DNA from: Beta vulgaris subsp. vulgaris | Lineage: Eukaryota; Streptophyta; Magnoliopsida; Caryophyllales; Amaranthaceae | NCBI RefSeq assembly: GCF_026745355.1 | Contig: NC_079207.1 | Span: 34,790,502 to 34,854,501 of the forward strand | Reading direction: 5' to 3' | DNA: 64,000 bases | In this document: piece by piece, positions 47,087 to 58,825 of the stretch | How the letters are laid out: every line of letters starts with the position of its first letter | Position numbering within the stretch: position 1 is the first letter of the stretch | The notes under the pieces: model-generated | The model's input: only the letters and a program-made list of their open reading frames with translations | Told to the model about the DNA's origin: nothing | Database searches by the model: none | Translations under genes and position numbers: made by a program

Positions 47087-47211
47087 CAAGCATATCGTTC
47101 ACTGTAGATGTAGTAGAGTTCGACCATCCTTCGAGATCAGAATTGATCTCAAAACCTGTTGCGCGTCCGACAATGTGATAGCTAATTGTTTCCATGTGGG
47201 TAATAAGTTTG
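47087..47211 (-). pseudogene. Phytocyanin exon 1, copy 3
   Basis: Encodes METISYHIVGRATGFEINSD and EGWSNSTTSTVNDML with donor ATGCTTG/GTGAT intact. One VGG glycine has become Arg. Followed by the long 47300-48870 block, not by exon 2. Confidence 0.7.
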
Positions 47212-49293
47212 CAAATACAAAAAAAAAAAAAAGAATGGAAGCATGAATTACCCAACAATGAAAATGAAAGCCACTAGTAAGCCCATGATTTCTTTTGAAT
47301 ATTCACTTATTAATTGTCCTAGTTTTACGTTTTTGTTATTTGTTCTGTTCTCTATTCTAAATTCTGATAGTCGTTGTCTAAATAATGATGATTTATAGCC
47401 ATTTACTTCACATCAATTATGGAAACATTGGTCCATTGAGAGTAAATAAGAGGAAAAGTAAAAAAAATAGAAAAGAAAATATCACTACAAATCTGCAAAT
47501 GCGATCGGGAAGTAAGCTTAATGCAAATTCAGTTTCTTATTCAATTCTCTCACTTGTTTTCCAGTTCAATGCCAAAAGCTCAAAACTTTTAGGTAATTTC
47601 TCTCCTTTTCTCTGTAATTTTTGTTCTCTATTCGATTTTTTAGGTTTTGCAAATTATGATTTTTATTACTTCATTTTTCGACCAAGAATTATTATAATTA
47701 TTTGAGAATTTCAATGACACGCTGTATTTTTCATAGTAACTAAATATTATCATTAAATCAATTTAATTTTTCGTTGTATTTTCTAATTATCATATTGTTT
47801 TCACGCATAATTATAATTAATTTTTCTAAAAACTTGAATAAGTTTTGTGAAATCAGATTGTTGCTGATTAATATTAATAAACGATTAACCTCGAAAATAG
47901 ACTGGCCATAGAAGTAGACCGATTAAGCCATGAAAATAAGTTTTTATTTTCATGTTATGTTGTAGACCCTTACATGTTGTTAATGCATGTAAATTTCAAT
48001 CTTTTTTTAGTTTTTAGTGTTATATTCCCACTTGTATTTTCATTTCATATAAAACTTTGGCATTTGCATATAAATTACAGGTCGTTAATGCATATAAATG
48101 TTGATTGAGTAACTTATATTTTTTAAAATTTTAAACTAATAATTATTTGAATATCTACTTAACAAATACAGTGTAATTGGTATCAATAAGAAACATTATC
48201 TGGCTCTCTACATTCAAGTTGACAGCTCTTGAACTCGTCATTCTCTGCTCCCTCACAACTCCTCTCTCCCAAATCTTACTCTGGTAATTTAAAGATCTAC
48301 AAAGATGAAACAAAATATTAGTTTTATTTTTGAAATGAATTCTAACTAAGTAGCTTTAAAAAAAATTAGTAATAGTTGACTTATTTTTCACCCATATTAA
48401 TCTTATCAAAAATTACAAAATTAGAACAACAAATTGACAACATTGGATACCACTATTGCCTTGATTTTGCTATTAAAAGTCTTTTATTGTGCCTTGATGA
48501 CTTGGATCAAATTATTCAATTTAATAAGAAAAAAAACCATTACAAGATGTAAATGGTATTTATTATATGTAATGTTTTTTATTAAACTATATACAGATTG
48601 TGGTTTATGAAACATAGAACGGATGTGATTATTAGTCGAGGAGCTTTGGAGTGTCAACATTTCGATAGTTTGTTGTCATCTCGTTATTTAGAAATACATC
48701 GTAATAAGTATTTGTTGCTAAGATAATTACATAATAATGATTATAATCTATATATAATATGCAAAATTATGTATACAATAATATAAAATCACAATTGGTT
48801 TGCAAAATTTTATCACCTCTTCATTCTCTTTCTTCAATTCTCTCTTCCCTTCATTTAAAATATAGCTTTCACTTAATAATAGAGAAGGATGAGGACCCTA
48901 CTATGTAGGTTTTCCTTGGGCCTCCAAAATTTCAGAATCGATGCTGGGGTCATGCAACGATGATATGTTCAAATTCATGCAAAATCAACTGCTATGGAAG
49001 CCCCTCTTGTTATTTGTTCGCATTGATCAATTGGAAGTTGACTCACGCAAGGATGATATGTTCAAATTCATGCAAACTCAACAGCTATGGAACCCCTCTA
49101 CTGGCTAATACAACAAAACCCTAATCATTATATCATTAAGCTTTTTTAAATTTATTCCCATGATCATATTGTACTATATATATACTCTATTTTACGTTAA
49201 TGAAAGAACACAAATACAAACTATCATAGTCTTGTAATCCAACCAAATAATAAAATTTATATAATTTAAAACAGTGTAAGGATAGAAAATCAC

Positions 49294-49415
49294 CAAGCAT
49301 ATCGTTCACGGTAAACGTAGTAGAGTTTGACCATCCTTCGAGATCAGAATTGATCTCAAAACCTGTTCTGCCTCCGACAATGTGATACCTAATTGCTTCC
49401 ACGTGGGTAATAAGC
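49294..49415 (-). pseudogene. Phytocyanin exon 1, copy 4
   Basis: Encodes MEAIRYHIVGGRTGFEINSD and EGWSNSTTFTVNDML with the donor intact. Best preserved of the four, but no exon 2 follows within the window on its 3' side before the next repeat. Confidence 0.7.
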
Positions 49416-49455
49416 TTGCAAATACAAAAAAGAAATTAAATTAAAGAATGGAAGT

Positions 49456-49785
49456 ATGAATTACCCAACAATGAAAATTAAAGCCACTAGTAAGCCCATG
49501 ATTTCTTTTGAATATTCACTTAACAATTATGATTGGTGTGATATTGTCCTAGAAGACTTGAAAAGAAATGTGCAAGTTTTTAAGAAAGAATTCGATGAAT
49601 TTGGCTTTATTAAATGTGCAACTCCTCGACAGTTTTGCTACTTCATTTTGTCCAGAATCAATGTTGATGATTTTTCAATCCGTGATTATCATGGAGCAAA
49701 AATTTTGATCGATAAGGTGAAAGTGAGGTGGGTGCTGGGCATCCCGGCGAAGCAAAAAATACTCTTGAGTGAAATACAAGGATGA
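49456..49785 (+). pseudogene. Unknown coding block, copy 2
   Basis: MNYPTMKIKATSKPM followed by NNYDWCDIVLEDLKRNVQVF and WVLGIPAKQKILLSEIQ, in one frame (six A where copy 1 has seven). The coding similarity ends at a Mutator-like insertion that starts at 49786, whose target site includes the last codons, and it does not resume on the other side. Same unknown family as 45621-46239. Confidence 0.5.
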
Positions 49786-50714
49786 GAGAATATCTATAGT
49801 ACACCTGGGTGTACCATGCTAATGGTACACCCAAGACTATTTTCTACAAATGAGCAAAATGAGCAAATGAGCAAACGAGCAAATGAGCAAAATGAGCAAA
49901 TGAGCAAATGAGCATAATGAGCAAAATGATCAAATAAGTAAACATTTCTACTCATTTAAGAAATGAGCAAACTTGAATGAGCACAAATTATGTAAATGAG
50001 CACTGCTCTACACCACCACCACCATGAACAAACTACTTTATCTCTTCTCCTCCCACAACAATTATAATCTGCCATTAACAAACACCTCAACAATGGTGGT
50101 TGATTCTCTCTCCTCCACTTCATAAGTCTTCACTCCGAACAACCAGCAAAAATAAATTGAAGAAAACGAGCAAAGCAACAACAAACAAAAGAAATGAGTA
50201 AAATGCAAAGTACTCATATCTGTAATTGAAGTTTTAATTTCCAAGTTTTGATTTCGTGATTCCAGTGAAAAAGAAGAGTGAGAAAGAAATGAGCGAGAAA
50301 GAAGATCGAATCTCCGGTGGAAATCTGCTTCGCCGGCGTTGAATTTCGCAAACCAAATACTTTTCTCCTCGTCAAAATGAGCAAGCAAATACAGTAGGAT
50401 TCCAAAAGATGAAGGAAGATCCGTCATCATTCCATGAAATGACGTCATCAATGGAAGGATCTTCAACAAATTGATAAGTCTTCGTCAAAAATGGCGTTGG
50501 AATTGACCGTTGAGCGTCTCCTCCAGTACCACCGGCAACATTTTCGACGGCAATTTGATCTCTATTGTCGGAAAGTTTAACTTCTGTTGCTGATGAGGAA
50601 GATGATGATAAGCCTCGGAAATTACAAAAATGCCACTGAAGTTTTGATTAAATACAAAAATGCCCCTGGGTGTACCATGCTCATGGTACACCCGGGTGTA
50701 CCATGATTGAACTC
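49786..50714. mobile_element. Non-autonomous Mutator-like element, 929 bp
   Basis: A 9-bp target duplication CAAGGATGA (49777-49785, 50715-50723) flanks inverted ends of about 48 bp. Left end: GAGAATATCTATAGTACACC. Right end inverted: GAGTTCAATCATGGTACACC. Both continue into GGGTGTACCATG. Long TIRs with a 9-bp duplication are the Mutator signature. The interior has a (GAGCAAAT)-type run at 49853-49925 and no transposase. Minus-strand open frames (50062-50469, 50485-50748) are not recognised. Confidence 0.88.
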
Positions 50715-51013
50715 CAAGGATGATATGTTCAAATTCATGCAAAATCAACTGCTATGGAAGCCCCTCTTGTTATTAGTTCTGATAGTCTTTGTCTAAATAA
50801 TGATCATTTACAGTCATTTACTTCAATCATGGAAGCATTGGTCCATTAGAAGTTGACTCACGCAAGGATGATATGTTCAAATTCATGCAAACTCAACTGC
50901 TATGGAACCCCTCTACTGGGTAATACAACAAAACCCTAATCATTATCATCATTAAGCTGTTAATCAACTCAGGTAATTATCCATGTGAAACAAAAGAAGT
51001 CACTACTATAATA

Positions 51014-51246
51014 CTCCATCGGTCCCAATTTAGTTGCTACATTTGCTTTTTCACCAATATCTTGAGTTATATATATGAAAAAAATTATAAAAAATATATA
51101 TTTGGAAAATACAATTTGGGACGAATCAAACAAGATCCAACATGACTATGTTTTTTCCTTATGTATATAGAGTAAAAGATAGTCAAAGTTATGACGTTAA
51201 TAGTGCCCACGATCAAAATGTAGCAACTAAATTTGGACAGAGGGAG
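51014..51246. mobile_element. Stowaway-type MITE, 233 bp
   Basis: Inverted ends CTCCATCGGTCCCAATTTAG and CTCCCTCTGTCCAAATTTAG, continuing to TTGCTACATTT on both sides, with TA duplications at 51012-51013 and 51247-51248. Confidence 0.92.
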
Positions 51247-51289
51247 TACTCTCTACTTTTTAACTAAACATCAACCACCTGCCTTTATC

Positions 51290-52160
51290 TCTGATATAAA
51301 TGTGATTCATGTGCTTGGAACAACCACAATCAAGATACCAAGTGTTGTTCCCCTTCACTACAACCTGCAAAAATCAACTAGTTGTTAGTTGTAGGAACCC
51401 CTTGTTTTGTGGGTTCATGTTATTAACTAGCATTTGTTTTTACAACCCATTTCATGTTTCTTGTTTTCACATTCTTGCCAATCATTCCAGTTCTTAGTTG
51501 ACATTAAGTTATGTCATGACCTATCCTTCCACATGCAAATTTTGTCACTTGGTAGGTCAACATATATCTTAGGCGTGTTCCTCTTCTTGTGGTTTTCAAA
51601 ACCAAGACCTCCTTTTCATTTAGTCTGTGGTCTCTCAATCCACTTAGGAATAACCATCACTTTTCCTCTGTTCCTTGCAACAATAAGTTCCTTTTTGAGA
51701 TTACCGATATGTTCCTTTAAGGTAAATTTATCTTTACTCAAACTTTGGATCTCAGATCTGTAACCTTTCAAAGAAGTTGATCTTATATCAAAGGAACTTA
51801 GAACAAGGACAAATTCATTTAGGTGTAAGATTTCTAAATTTATTAGATAATATTCATTTTTCACACTCTCATACAATTCCTTAATTTTTAAGTTTTTATC
51901 AAATAAATCAAAGAACCTACTTTTAACATCCGTTCTCATTTTCTTAAACTATTCTATATGTTCTTTAAAAACTTTAACAACTTATTCAGTTTATTCACGT
52001 TTTTCACGTTCATCTCAACATTTAAGAATTGCATCATAAAGAAGATCATAAATTCAGTCATAGTTTTTCCATCTAAGTATGATTCAAGAATATGTTGGCT
52101 TACCTTAATATTTTCTTCATCTTCTTTTAGAGTTAAAAATGTATTGCTTGACAACTAATT
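51290..52160 (-). pseudogene. Copia gag C-terminus and protease start
   Basis: On the minus strand: KVSQHILESYLDGKTMTEF (from ~52120), LVLSSFDIRSTSLKGYRSEI, SKDKFTLKEHIGNLKKELIV and VIPKWIERPQTK, then with breaks a protease start WYLDCGCSKHMNH (51345-51310). The copia protease signature is WxLDSGCSxHM, so the Ser next to the catalytic Asp is Cys here. This is probably the downstream part of the same copia element whose gag N-terminus is at 54724-53700, separated by about 1.5 kb of foreign sequence. Confidence 0.8.
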
Positions 52161-52681
52161 ACATCATTTCAAAAAAATAAATTTTAATTGTTAATTACTC
52201 TAAGAAAGGTTTTGCGTCTTTTTCACTTCCAAAATGACTGGCATCTTTTCCTCTTCCTAGTTTCACACAAACTTTTACCATTAAGAACTTTTACCAAGCA
52301 GTGAGAGGAAGAGAGCGCACAAACACACCCTTTGCAGCTACAAAGTACGAAAGACATCCTTGATGTCATTAGTGAACTAGAGACAAAAGGTACTCTTGTT
52401 CTCAAAATAAATCTTGTTTTCTCCTTTTTAATTGACTACTATTAAGAAATCTAGGGTTTGAAAGGTCATAATTTTTTCCGTAATAATGAAAATTTTGGTA
52501 AATTTTGTTCTAATTTGGTTGAATTATAGTTGTCGATATTGTTGTTGTGTTCTTATTGTTCTTTCATATTTATTCATCATCTTTTTATTAGAGTTTTAAT
52601 TTATTTTATTGGGGAATGTAGTAAAACATGGGCTATTTCAAATTAAATTATAGTATTTGTATTTGGCCATGATTCTTCTTA
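52161..52681. other. Unassigned, not shared with copy A
   Basis: Between the copia C-terminal piece and the left edge of the A/B duplication. A 60-residue minus frame (52405-52223) has no recognised domain. AT-rich from 52430. Confidence 0.4.
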
Positions 52682-53700
52682 GAATTCATAGTTTATAGTA
52701 TGATTTATCTTGTGTAATTGGTACTGGACAGGGATAATGAGAAGATTTATTTTTTTAAATGGGATTTGGGGTGTAGGCATAAAGTGAAGAGTTATCTCTC
52801 TCCTCTCTCTATATGTTATTGTGCTTTTCTCGGCTAGTAATGAAACTTATCTCTAGGGTGGCATACGGTATATGAAGAACTTTGTAGGGAAGGACGCAGT
52901 ATATCAACACAACAACCACAAGCAAACGAGCCAATGCACAATAGAGGAGTTGATGTGCACACCTATGAAAATGTATATCACAGACAAGTTGTGGTAAATT
53001 ACACGCCCGATTTTTTGAATAATCAATTTGAGTCTATGCAAATAACTTTCTTTTGTTTTTGTTGCAATATGCGAGTAATACTACTATCACAACAACACCA
53101 AGTAGAAGAACAAACCATCCTTTTGATCTCAATTTGTGCCTGAGTATGTCGTAAACTTATCTATAAAAAAAAATGCAAAATTATCACACACAATAACATA
53201 AATATAACTACTTTTCGAAAATAAATCCCTGATAATCAATAGCTACTTATGATTTTTTTGAATATTAGAGGGCTTCAATGGTGAATTATGATTTTTTTAG
53301 CATTGTGGATAGAAAGATTAAAAGAGTATAATGGTGACTCTTGGATTTTGATAGATTGATTGTTGTTCTATGGAGTAGTTATTTTAATGGAAGGAAATGA
53401 ATTTTTATTTTATTTTTGGATGAGAACAACAGTTCATATGTAAAGAACTTTTTGTGTGTGTGTGTGTGTGTTTGATTAACATATGAAATTGAAATGGATG
53501 GAAGTGATTTTATTTTGGATGAAATAATAAATGCTCATAAGTACAATTATATTTTTATAGTTATCAAGCATTAAAAAGTTAACCATGGTTAGCAAAATCA
53601 AACATTAAGGGTGAATGTTTATCTTTTAAATGTTAGTGGAAAAACGTTAAAAAAAACCCCGAAACGTTAGGGGATAAACGTATGCTTAACTTTCTTCTTT

Positions 53701-54724
53701 TATCTCAGTGTTTGCCATGAGGAAAAGATCAGCAAGTTCTTCATTTTGCTGATCCTCTTCCTCTTCAGTCTCTGAATCTCCCCAAGTTGATACATCACCT
53801 TTCGAACGTAAGCTTTAGAGAAAGGTGCTTTAGTTTCTTGTTCCTTTCAGCAAAACGTTCCTTGTTCCTTTCTTTGGTTTTGTCATTTTCCCAAAGTGCA
53901 CATTACATGATGAAGTGATTTGTACTACCACATTTATGACAAGCAGCTTTGTTAGAAAAAAATTTAGATTTACTTTTGAAGTTTTTATTTTTCATGTTCC
54001 TATATATCTTTCAAAATTTTCAGACTATGAGAGTTGCTTCCTCTTCTTTTGAGTTAGAGTCGTCTTCATCATCGGCTTTCAGGGCAATGGACTTAGATAT
54101 CGAACTTTCACCATACTCAGTATCAAGGTGTAGCTCATGAGTCATAAGTGATTCAGCAAGCTGTTTTAAGTTGAACTTGGTGAAATATTTTGTTTCTTGT
54201 GAAGCGGTGACCTTAGCCATCCATCTATATATCCTTAGGAAGGCTCCTAAGAACTTTTCGAACTTTTTCCTCTAATGAAATAAACTTCCCAAGAAAAGCT
54301 AACTCATTAATACTGTTAGTAAAACAAGTAAACATCTCTTGTATGCTTTCCTTAGCTTTCATGGAGAACAGTTCTAATGATAGATTAATAAATCAATTTT
54401 AGACCTCTTGACTTCATTGTTTCTTCATGTTTACCTCAAGAAAATCACATATTTGTTTTGCAGATTTGCATCGCATGATTCTATTGTATTCATGGGGTCC
54501 AAGTCCACGATGCAAAAGTTGAACAGCCATTGCATTCACTTTCATTTTTTCAAAGTAAGCTTTGTCATATTCAGAGAAGGTTTAGGAATTACGTCATTTT
54601 TGTCAGTAGCAGTTGTGGCCTCGAAATCACCAACTTCAATAACTCTCAATACCCGGTAGTTTTTGGCCTTGATGAAAATCTCCATTCTATTCTTCCAGTA
54701 AGAATAGAACTTTTCATTGAACAT
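53701..54724 (-). pseudogene. gag: Copia gag N-terminal part (copy B)
   Basis: From MFNEKFYSYWKNRMEIFIKA at 54724, through GDFEATTATDKNDVIPKP, a frameshift near 54580, the SMKAKESIQEMF and RSLPKDI segments near 54360-54235, MAKVTASQETKYFTKFNLKQ (54220), an acidic stretch, and the zinc-knuckle and KERNKERFAERNKK region near 53930-53840. It is uninterrupted by the Helitron that splits copy A at 54227/54228. The frame is broken in several places. Confidence 0.85.
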
Positions 54725-54825
54725 ATAGGAGGCCTTTGCATAGATTAACCTTCCTAAAGTTTCTCGGTGGTGCTCATTGTTCCTTGGATCTTTTTCTCAA
54801 TAGGGTTTTCTATTTTTTGTGAATT

Positions 54826-54840
54826 CTAGCTCTGTAACAA
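54826..54840 (-). promoter_or_regulatory. Degenerate copia primer site (tRNA-Met type)
   Basis: Minus-strand TTGTTACAGAGCTAG resembles TGGTATCAGAGC, the usual initiator-Met primer site of plant copia elements, and sits between the LTR and gag. Several mismatches. Confidence 0.5.
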
Positions 54841-56091
54841 GTCAATTATTTTTTTAGGAACAATACAAGAGGGGGGAGAATTGTATTTGTAGAAATAAAC
54901 GTAACTTTTTGCGGAATTATATAACTTAAAAAAAGAAACAAGCTAAAGGAACACAAGAGATTTTTACGAGGAAAAACTTCTTGTGCCCAACAAGAAGAAA
55001 TAACCTCGACCACTAGGGATTTTAAACTCAGCACTTCCACTAATTAAGTCAAACAACCTTGCTACAACCTAATTCTACTCACGAACCACACCTTGAGTTC
55101 AAGTTCATGAACAACTGTTCCTCTCAACTTCAATTGAAGTTTTCTCACTACAACTTGCTTCACTCAAAGCTTTCTCTATTAGAGGACTTCACTCAGAGTT
55201 CCCTTACCATAAAACCAAAATACAATGATCAATAAAGTTAGTGGTAGAGTAAGAAGGCAAAGAAAAAATGGATTTTATGAGAGAATGAAGGCATTGGCAC
55301 TTTATTTAGTTAAACTCACTAAATTACTTACAAATTGAAACTTAATTAGACAGTTGTGTTTATAACAGTGATTACTTAGAACGTGGGATTAAAACATGAG
55401 TTAGTGGTAAAGACATTTTCCTATGATGTTCCTCAACTAGAGGAACACGTTCCTTTTCAATACCCATAATCTAATACAAATGTGGGTTAGGATTAATACT
55501 GCTTCCTTTAATTTAGCAGCCACTTAAGTAGTAACCACAAGCTGATTTTAATTAACAATTATTATTAATCAATAAAACCCAATCAAATCATTTTATAAAA
55601 TATTATCTTTAAAAATATTTTCATTAAAACCGAAAAAGGATTTTAGTTATCTAATAAAAATAAAATATTTTCCTAAAAAGATTTTCCTTAAATTTATAAA
55701 ACATCAATTTTCATATATTAACCGTTGTACCGATTCAACCTATGTCTAGTTCCTTTAATTTAACATAACAGTGCCAGTTTGTCTGTTACTCTCAAAGGGA
55801 CAAACGCTTATCCTCTTTTTAACAGTTCCTTAATGATTCTTACTTGTTCGTTTACATTGAAACTTGAAACAAAAAACCTTGCTTTGGTTCTCTTTTTCCA
55901 ACGCATCTCCAGTATCAGTTCCTTTAGCATCTTCAGTTAGTCTTGGAAACCCAAACTTGATTTCTTCTTCTGACTTAGTATTTTCTTTGCTCTTGTCAAT
56001 GATACCTTGCAACAATCATTCACTTAATAACTTGTCCATTACTTAGTTTGTATCTTTGTTCCTTTAATATCATCAAAACTAGGGTTCAACA
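54841..56091 (-). mobile_element. Copia 5' LTR (copy B)
   Basis: Starts TGTTGAACCCTAGTTTTGA at 56091 on the minus strand and runs to about 54841; the inner end is approximate. More complete than the copy A equivalent. Confidence 0.75.
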
Positions 56092-56760
56092 AAGTCATTC
56101 TCTCATGACAGTTGCCAACTTGAAGAAGGGTTTTATTAAGCCGATTTCAGTGATAGACCAGGCGGCCATCAAGTACCTCCTTGAAGGACTTGCACCCATT
56201 ACACAAAGACACTCCCCATTCATCAAAGAGATTCTTAACGAACCCATGCATTACATCAAGATGCCAACAAACAAGTATGATGGCAACACTGACTAGAGAA
56301 TCACTTATCAGCATATGAGGGGCATATGTAGTTGTACACTAATCGGATGCCATATGGTGTAAAGTGTTTCCGACAACCTTGTCGAGCTTACCTCAAACAC
56401 GGTTTAGAATTTTGTCGCCAAGGTCAATCACTAATTTCTATCAGTTGTCGGCGGAATTCCAAACAACGTTTGTCCGCAATAGAAGAAGAGAAAAGATGAT
56501 CGGTTAACTCATGGCATTGAAGCAAGGAGAGAGAATAAAATCCTACGAGACTTCCTTGGCAGATTCAATGGTAAATATGTAACCATACCTAACCTACAAC
56601 AAGAAGTGACAGTACAAGCCTTGATGACTGGGTTAAAAGATGGCGACTTTAAAAGTTATCTGGGAAGGAAGAGCATGAAGACCTTGGAGGGCGTCCTTGG
56701 CATAGCTAATAAGTTTATCAAAAGCGAGGAGTTTGACAAGGCTCACCACTTACGAGGCGA
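56092..56760 (+). pseudogene. gag: Tat-like gag fragment (copy B)
   Basis: VANLKKGFIKPISVIDQAAI, then KYLLEGLAPITQRHSPFIK and LNEPMHYIKMPTNKYDGNTD, then a stop and further pieces including VTIPNLQQEVTVQALMTGLK and KSYLGRKSMKTLEGVLG. It is less damaged at its start than copy A. It ends at EEFDKA, where a 42-base segment duplicated from 56847 has replaced the following codons. Confidence 0.75.
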
Positions 56761-58825
56761 CAAACGTATATAGTAAAAATAAATATTTTGTGAAAAAAAT
56801 ATGAACTCATTCAAGAACAAAATTTTCAACATGGTTGTAAGCACAAAAGCTCACCACTTACGAGGCGACAAACGTATATAGTAAAAATAATGAAACATTA
56901 ACCACCTGCTAGGCAACTCATTATCTATAGGACTTATAATAAGATTTTTTTAATTAATCTAAAGTTCTTATTTTTACACCAAAATAGCATAAAAAGTATA
57001 TATGGTTTGCAACCAATACTTGTGTATGAGAATGTCATAACATTGCGGCCATGACATGGCGATCAAAGCTACAAGGTTGCCATTACTATGAAAACCACAA
57101 CATTATTGATGCCATATCATGGCAGTCAAGACTTGGCGGTGAGAGCTACAAGGTTGCCATGACTACGACAACCATGACATTACAAACACATCATAGCATT
57201 GCAGCTAGTACATGGCGGCCAAATCATGATAACCTTGACATTACATAATTATTATGGCTTCTAACAAACATTTTTGACAAGGAAAACAAATTTATGTTGG
57301 TAATAATATAGACAACGAAAAGGATAGCTACAAAGCAAACAAATTAAAGCACTACTGGCAGCCAAGGTATGACACCCATTGCCATGATTGTCGGTACATT
57401 GCGCCATGACCAGGGAAACATACCGAGCAATAAAGGTGAAAGTATGTGAGGCATCCAAGGTCCCAACATTTTGTTACTAGATCCTTGATTCGGCATGTAT
57501 CATCCCTTGGTATGATAACCTCCATGTCCAATAATAAATATTGTCGTAGGAAGACGCCACCTTTCCATCATGGATGCCATGTTCAGTAATAAAGCGTTAA
57601 AATACATTACCCATCATCACCAGGCGAAAAATCATTGTATGCAAATGCAAACATCATAAAGCCATGTTACGAGAAATATGCAAGTTGATGCCAAATACAG
57701 TCAACATCACTTTAGATGGGGGGTTAGTTGTATGCGAATCACAAACAACCACCTGACATGGTCTGCCTTATCGGTATAATAACATACTAAACAATTAAGT
57801 TGAAAACATGTCATGTCGCCAAGGTCCTTGATACGACATGTACAACACCTTGGTATGATGGCTGACAACCCCTTTTTGCATGATCATCGCCATGTTCAGT
57901 AATAGATAACGACTATCGTCGTAGCACGACAACACCTTGGCATGATGGACGCCATGTTCAATAATAGATGGCGTCTGTTGTCGTAGCACGACAACCCCTT
58001 GGCATGACAACCGACAACCCCTTGGCATATGATGGCCCCCATGTTCAGTAATAAATGTCGAATACCGTAGCACGCCAACACCTTGGCATGACGGCTGACA
58101 ACACCTTTGGAATGATGGGCACCATGTTCAGTAATAGATGTCTACGATCATAAAAGATACATCGACCAATCTAATAAGCATGTCATAGTGGGTGACGATA
58201 AGTAAGACCTTGCCAGCATAGACATGTAGATACGCATATATCGTACACGTGTTCAAACGAGATCAAACAACAAGGAATCGACCTACATGGGCTATAAATA
58301 GACCCGCTGCACTATTCTCAAGGTACTCACTTTCTTACCCACTTTTACCTTGCCTGCATTTTATCTTGTCGGTCTTGCCTGACTTAGGCATCAGAGTGAG
58401 TTTACTCGGCAACCCCACGCGAGGTCAATTATCTTTGTTACTTGTGCAAGCACCCGACAACTATTTTGCTGTAAACTGCAGTAGACTCCAAGTCTTGCCA
58501 TGTCTCCGAAGGTTGTCAGCCCTTAACGTCCCTGTTTCACAACATTAGTAATAGAAAAGTATTTTAAAAGAAAGTAATTGTCCCGTTATCAAAAAAAATG
58601 TTAGTAGTAATAACAATTTAATTTTTGAAAACACTATAGACAAGAAATAATGGCTTTATAAAATAAAATGTCACCTGTGTTAGAAAATACTAGTAGTAGA
58701 TAAAGGTGGGCATGGGTCGGGCCTGTTCACGGGCTCGCCCGCGGGCTTGGGTAAATGGCGGGCCAGGTTTGAAATTTTCAAAATTTGTCCACGGGCTCGC
58801 GGGGTGGGCTTGTGCCTTCTGCGGG
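56761..58825 (+). mobile_element. Tat-like 3' region, tandem array and LTR (copy B)
   Basis: Equivalent to 17291-21036 of copy A. The 62-64 bp array is at 57844-58140 and the probable LTR at 58134-58546, with TATAAATAGACCC near 58296 and GACTTAGGCATCAGAGTG near 58381. The GGTGGGCATGGGTCGGGC element starts at 58702 and is cut at 58825. Confidence 0.7.

Larger units (their letters stand above)
42530..50950. repeat. Cluster of diverged direct repeats
   Basis: Blocks recur in varied combinations. One block, from CCCATGATCATATTGTACTC to CGTGGGTAATAAGC (carrying phytocyanin exon 1), is at ~42530, 45330, 46945 and 49155. One containing GGATGATATGTTCAAATTCA is at ~45076, 46700, 48957 and 50715, and inside several of these blocks it recurs next to AACCCCTCTACT. 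A long block 42760-44250 matches 47300-48870. A coding block at 45621-46239 matches 49456-49785. The copies are intact enough to align by eye but differ by deletions and insertions. Confidence 0.88.
52682..58825. repeat. Segmental duplication, copy B
   Basis: Direct duplicate of 12303-21036 without the Helitron and solo LTR of copy A. It keeps about 260 bp of the copia leader/LTR junction missing in A and has its own small duplication at 56741-56888. The right edge is cut by a chromovirus LTR at 58826. The interior of 52682-53700 (unassigned insert) is as described for copy A. Confidence 0.93.

Noticed and set aside
48866..48886. Possible Helitron 5' end (AATAATAGAGA reads TCTCTATTATT on the minus strand)
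   Set aside because: The flanking base is not the expected A and no partner 3' end was identified; too short to claim.
49850..49925. Short regularly repeated GAGCAAAT words, CRISPR-like at first sight
   Set aside because: Units are contiguous with no unique spacers, inside a plant Mutator-like element; it is a microsatellite-type run.
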